In this document: piece by piece, positions 59,878-64,000 of the stretch
Layout of the letters: each line of letters starts with the position of its first letter
Numbering within the stretch: position 1 is the first letter of the stretch
Translations under genes and position numbers: made by a program
The notes under the pieces: model-generated
What the model saw: the letters and a program-made list of their open reading frames with translations, nothing else
Databases searched by the model: none
What the model was told of the DNA's origin: nothing
DNA from: Carnegiea gigantea
Taxonomy: Eukaryota > Streptophyta > Magnoliopsida > Caryophyllales > Cactaceae
Assembly (NCBI GenBank): GCA_029747015.1
Contig: JAKOGI010000529.1
Location: forward strand, 162,501-226,500
Length of the DNA stretch: 64,000 bases
Direction of reading: 5' to 3'

Positions 59878-60940
59878 GGTATTCATATACCTAATAATAA
59901 TAACTAAAAAGGCAGTAATACCCTACAGAATAAATGTATTTTCCAAAGAAACCCTCACCTTCTCTTACTCTTTCTCTCCCCTCTCCCAAAACCAAAATGA
60001 CGACATTAAAGATATTTTCCCTTCTGGCTCTTAGTCTCTCTCTCTATCTCCTCTCTCTGAGTTTCTCCCAATCCCACTAATATGAAACCCTAACTTTGTG
60101 ATTGTGCTGGAAAATTCAAAATTAGTAAAAGTTCGTCAAATCGAATTGGAGCTATGTAGATCGAACCTACTTTTTTCAATTTCGCTGTTAATTTCATCTA
60201 CAAATTCGCTGTTGATTTCATATGCAAAATTAGTAGAAAGTTCTTCTTACTATCATCGTTTCTACACACCAAGCCTGAGCTCGCTGCTCGTTGCATTGAT
60301 GCCATCAACTCTCTGAAAGATCAGTAATTTCAAATCCTCTTTTTTAAATCCTAGTGCTTTCAATTTGACATTTTTGTTGTTTCAGCAGTTGGAGTTTCTC
60401 ACTAGAAAAATCTTGATTGGTAGCATTGAGCATAATTTCCAAATAATTCCTATGTGTTCTCCTTATACTTTTTTTTTTTTTTTGGGTTTATTCAGTGTTT
60501 GATTGAGTATTTAGGTTGGGGTTTTAACTGTTTCTCAAGTTTGTGATGTGAATTGTTATGGGTTTATGATTCATTTCTTGATAAATTTGGTTGCATTTTT
60601 TAGTAGGTAACGTGGATTACCAGATTAGTTATGCTTGTCCCCATGAAATACAGAATTGCTTATCAAATCTGTTGCGAACTTTCGAGCAATTTTGCTCCTC
60701 ACAAACTCATGCCAAAGGACTGAAACTCTAGCCATTTCAGGGTTCGGTGGGTTGACGTGGTATTAATTAGTCATTACTTTGCTGCTAATTAGTGGAATGC
60801 CATTTTCTTTGAACTATATCATCCAACACTATATCGTCCAACACTAAGTCTAATTGTGCATTCTAAGACTTAGTGATAATGCCTTTGGGTTAAATTGATA
60901 ATATCTACTTTATTAGATTACAGGGCCTTCATTAAACTTA
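59878..60940 (+). other. 5' region of the second hAT transposase gene
   Basis: Pyrimidine-rich leader-like sequence (CT-rich at 59955-60070) followed by T-rich sequence ending TTACAG at about 60923, a likely acceptor just before the transposase ATG. A 72-codon frame at 60098-60316 lacks recognisable motifs. Confidence 0.5.
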
Positions 60941-62810
60941 ATGGAGTCTTTTGCTCATGAGATTGGTGATAGTACACAATCTCAAAACCAGCCATCCTTA
61001 GGAAAACAACCTCACTTAAATGATGGGTTGAGTGGTAGATGTGTGTCTGAAGTTTAGCAACACTTTAAAAAAGAAAAGGTGGGTGTTAAGATGAAAGCTT
61101 TTAAGTATTGTGATAAGCCACTTTGTGCCAAATGTAATCATGGGACTAGTCACTTGTGGTCACACTATCGTTCATGCCCAAAAAAGGACCAAAGTGTAAG
61201 AAGTACTCCATCAGAAAGATCAAGGATTAGGGAAGATACTTTTAATCAAGAGGCCTCTAGAAGAGAATTAGCTCAAGCTATAATCATGCATGAATACCCC
61301 CTTACTATAATTAAGCACATTGGATTTAAAAGCTTTGTCTTTTCTTTGAAGCCAAGATTTTAAGATGGTTTTAAGGGGTACCATCAAAAAGGATATCTTG
61401 AAAATATATGACTATAAGAAAGAAAGACATTTGAGTTTCTAAACTCCAATGCTTCTAGAGTTGCTATTACTACTGACATGTGGACATCTCGAAGTCAAAA
61501 AAAAGGACTTTATGGTAATAACAACTCATTTTGTTCATGACTCTTGGACCTTAGAAAGTTGTGTCATCAGATTTGCTTATGTTCCTTGCCCATGTATAGC
61601 AGAGGTGCTTATTGATATGCTTTATGAATGTTTGTTGTAATGGAAGTTAGATAAGAAGTTGTATCAGCTAACAATTGATAATTGTAGCACAAATGACTGC
61701 ATGATTAATTTGTTGTTAAGTAAATTGTCCCCTAATTCATTGATGCTTGAAGGATCCTTTTCCACATGCATTGTTGTGCTCATATTCTGAATTTGATAGT
61801 AAAGGAGGGATTAGATATGATGGGGGATGGAATAAAAAGGATAAGAGAAAGTGTGGTCTTTTGGATGACCAACCCCAAAAGAATGGAGACCCAAAAATTG
61901 CAGCCCGATATTTAGAGATTGTTTGCTCGAAAAAGCTCTCATTAGATTGCCCCACTCAATGGAACTCTACCTATTGGATGTTATCAGTCACCATAGAATA
62001 TAAAGATGTGTTTGCCTTGCTGAAGTATAAGGATAAACATTATAGAAGTCTGCCTAGAGATAAGGATTGGTGATTTGCAATTGATATGTGCGAAGGATTA
62101 AAGCTATTTTATACTGTGATAGAGTTGTTTTCTGGGGATCAATACCCTACTGCACATGTCTTCTTTCCACAAGTGTGTGAAATCAAATCGATGTTAGGTC
62201 AATGGCTATGTTGTGGAGATATTGATGTGGAATTGATGGCTTCATGAATTTTAAAGAAATTTGATAAATATTGGTCTGAAATTAATGGAATCTTAGGCAT
62301 TGCGGTTGTCTTGGATGCTAGATTCCTAGTTGAAGCTACTGCAGTTTTAATTCCTTCAAATTTATGAAGGTCAATATGAGAGAGAGATTGAAAGGATTAT
62401 AGCCCATAGTCATGAGTTATTTAATGAATACAAAAGCATTGGGGTTGAGCCAAATGAACATTTACATAGGATGACATCTACTAATGTTGAGCCTAATGAA
62501 GACCTCTTGATAAAATTTGATGTCTTTGTGAGAGAAGGAAGTAGTATTATGATCAAATCGAAATTGGGTTGTTGTTTAGAGGAGGAGATCCTACCTGGGA
62601 GTCGAGATTTCGATGTCCTAGCGTGGTAGAAAAGCCAGGGGAGTCTAAAGTAAACTATTTTGAAGACAATTGCTAGATATTTATTTGCAATACCTATTTC
62701 AGCTGTAGCCTCAGAATTTGCTTTCAGCACTAGTGGGAGGCTAATTGGTTCACATCATAGCAAGATTCATCCATAAACCATAGAGACTTTGATGTGTGCA
62801 CAAAGTTGAT
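60941..62810 (+). pseudogene. hAT transposase of the second element, broken
   Basis: ATG 60941 opens M-E-S-F-A-H-E-I; the first stop is at 61055. Visible parts are a BED-like finger ending H-L-W-S-H-Y-R-S-C-P (about 61145-61172); R-R-E-L-A-Q-A-I-I-M-H-E-Y-P-L (61260-61304); T-T-D-M-W-T-S (about 61470-61490); C-C-A-H-I-L-N-L-I-V (about 61772-61800) in another frame; Q-W-N-S-T-Y (61960); and A-V-A-S-E-F-A-F-S-T-S-G-R-L (about 62704-62745). Many stops and several frameshifts are present. It is more decayed than the transposase at 54009. Confidence 0.82.
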
Positions 62811-63530
62811 TACTCTCATAGTTTGACAGTAAGTAAGTTTCTCAGATAAATTAAAGAAGTTACTCTAATTTTGATTAATTTTGATAATGTAATATTCTTA
62901 TAGCTCTTTGTCTCATTAGATACCAAGACTAAAAAGCATGCTCTAGATACTATTTTTGTTGATTTTGATGGAGAGGATGGCAATAATGATGATGAACAAT
63001 CAATTTGCAAAGGATCAAAATGAGATTGAAGGTAGTAAGGAGGCAACTAAAGAAGGCAATGCTTTTGTTTTCGAATTTATATTTTTGGTATGAGAGAGGG
63101 AAAATATTCTTATGGATTTCATTTCAAGTACAGATGGCAATGACTTTCAAAGTTGAGGATTTTGGTATGAGAGAGGAAAAATATTCTTGTGGAATTTGCC
63201 ATTTGGTGTACAAAATGAGAATCTTGTATATATTCTAGCTTGGCTATGAGCTTATGTCCAAAAAACCTTATATCAACAAAACCAAAGTCTTTTAAAAAAA
63301 ATAAATAATAAAGAAAAAAAAGAATCACCAGTCGCTATAAATATTTCAATTTATCAAAGACAAAGTCTACCACTAGCACCAAAGTGGGTGAAAATTATTG
63401 ATAGAATTATAAAAATGGCATAGTTAAGCTCATTAATTAGATGACAATAGAGCTTCAAAAATATTATTAATTAGCAATAGCACTGTGGACTTCACTCAAC
63501 GACAGTCCAATCTTTTAAAAAAATACATGT
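62811..63530 (+). other. 3' part of the second hAT element
   Basis: AT-rich. An acidic stretch near 62950-62995 (D-F-D-G-E-D-G-N-N-D-D-E) may be the transposase tail after an intron. A short direct repeat GGTATGAGAGAGG...AAATATTCTT occurs at 63087 and 63162. Nothing else is recognised. Confidence 0.45.
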
Positions 63531-64000
63531 AATCTAATCCAATAAAATAATGCATATAGACAATGAGCAGCCCAATCAAACCCATGAATATTCATGGATA
63601 GTACCCGTATGGGCAAATATTCATGTGGATAATACCAAAAACCATGAGTACATCATCTTTGAATAAAATGTGGGTATGGGCATAGCCCACCCATACCCTC
63701 CCGATGCCCACTCCTAAGTAGTAGAGCTGAGACCTTATGAGGTTAATGAACCAAATAGGAGGATGGATGCTGCTGTTGAGGTGGTAGAAGCCATGGTCAT
63801 GGTCCTATTGGAATGGGGGTGGTTAGCAAAATGCATATGTTGTTTGAACATCTTTAAAGCTAAAGATAGAGATGACAAAATTAGACACGAAGTTGACATG
63901 TCAAGCATTGGTACATCGTTTTTGATTTGGTTGTCTGTGCCATGATAGATTCATAATAGAGCATAAAAAGTAACTTCTAGGTGGATAAGAGATGTAGTTC

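Larger units (their letters stand above)
58555..63716 (+). mobile_element. Second hAT transposon, inserted in the WRKY exon
   Basis: The left end TAGGGATGAGAG and the inverted right end TAGGAGTGGGCA delimit 5.16 kb. The flanks TAGTACTG (left) and AGTAGTAG (right) agree only in part, so the duplication is eroded. The ends hold ACCC/GGGT-rich motifs, for example CCATACCC and TATGGGTGGG at 63672-63705. The interior carries a broken transposase (60941-62810) and a nested 1175-bp element. Confidence 0.75.
57894..63860 (-). pseudogene. WRKY group IIb-type transcription factor, last exon, split by nested hATs
   Basis: On the minus strand, 63860-63725 reads R-C-S-N-N-I-C-I-L-L-T-T, then in a shifted register P-H-S-N-R-T-M-T-M-A-S-T-T-S-T-A-A-S. 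The second half is the signature that follows the zinc finger of group IIb WRKY proteins. The AAAG before the R-C position sits where the family's conserved last intron ends. A 5.2-kb hAT (58555-63716) then interrupts. Beyond it, 58554-57894 reads M-L-P-T-I-T-L-N-L-T (family: F-P-T-I-T-L-D-L-T), N-A-F-P-M-T-C-D-N-S-Y, and an L-Q-S-V-L-V-D-A-S-S-S-M-A tail, ending at TAA 57894. Frameshifts lie near 58390, 58215 and 58110, stops are scattered, and most of the zinc-finger HNH part is deleted. Upstream exons would lie beyond the window. It cannot make a working DNA-binding protein from this exon. Confidence 0.75.

Noticed and set aside
63763..63945. 60-codon plus-strand frame at the right edge
   Set aside because: It is antisense to the WRKY remnant and has no motif of its own.

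Overview
The window is nuclear DNA of a flowering plant. It holds one spliced plant gene with GT-AG introns, plant-type LINEs, Ty1/copia and Ty3/gypsy LTR elements, hAT transposons, an integrated plant pararetrovirus and the remains of a WRKY transcription factor gene. The species cannot be named from the sequence. Almost everything outside the one gene is repeat-derived and decayed.

Layout. (1) 1-1915 is the 3' part of an RTE-type LINE, followed by a TA/CA/TG microsatellite to about 2350. (2) 2361-12200 is an old minus-strand LTR element with two diverged ~1.83 kb LTRs, a broken Ty3-type gag and no recognisable pol. Two tandem-repeat blocks lie next to its 3' LTR. (3) About 12632-19200 is an AT-rich endogenous caulimovirid copy with a tRNA-Met primer site, capsid with zinc knuckle, a movement-protein-like segment, protease, reverse transcriptase, RNase H, a second decayed ORF, promoter and poly(A) signal. 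(4) 19250-22377 is AT-rich and has no recognised gene. (5) 22456-45673 (+) is an 11-exon gene for a mitochondrial LepA/EF4-type GTPase (GUF1), 668 codons. Its large introns 2, 8 and 10 have collected LINE fragments, including a full-length L1 with a perfect 14-bp target duplication. Intron 4 carries a decayed copy of exon 4. Intron 8 carries a perfect 41-bp inverted repeat. (6) 46785-52444 is a minus-strand Ty1/copia element; its 3' LTR has an internal 258-bp duplication. (7) 52474-57420 is a hAT element with an 8-bp target duplication, GGTCCG-rich ends and a transposase in a single frame broken only by stop codons. (8) About 57894-63860 is the last exon of a group IIb-type WRKY gene on the minus strand, split by a second hAT (58555-63716). 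That hAT itself contains a 1175-bp non-autonomous hAT-like element with a perfect 8-bp target duplication.

Only GUF1 appears intact. I found no clear new multigene system. The best leads are the WRKY gene split by nested transposons, the gag-only LTR element, the domain order and promoter repeats of the pararetrovirus, and the exon duplication and perfect hairpin inside GUF1 introns.
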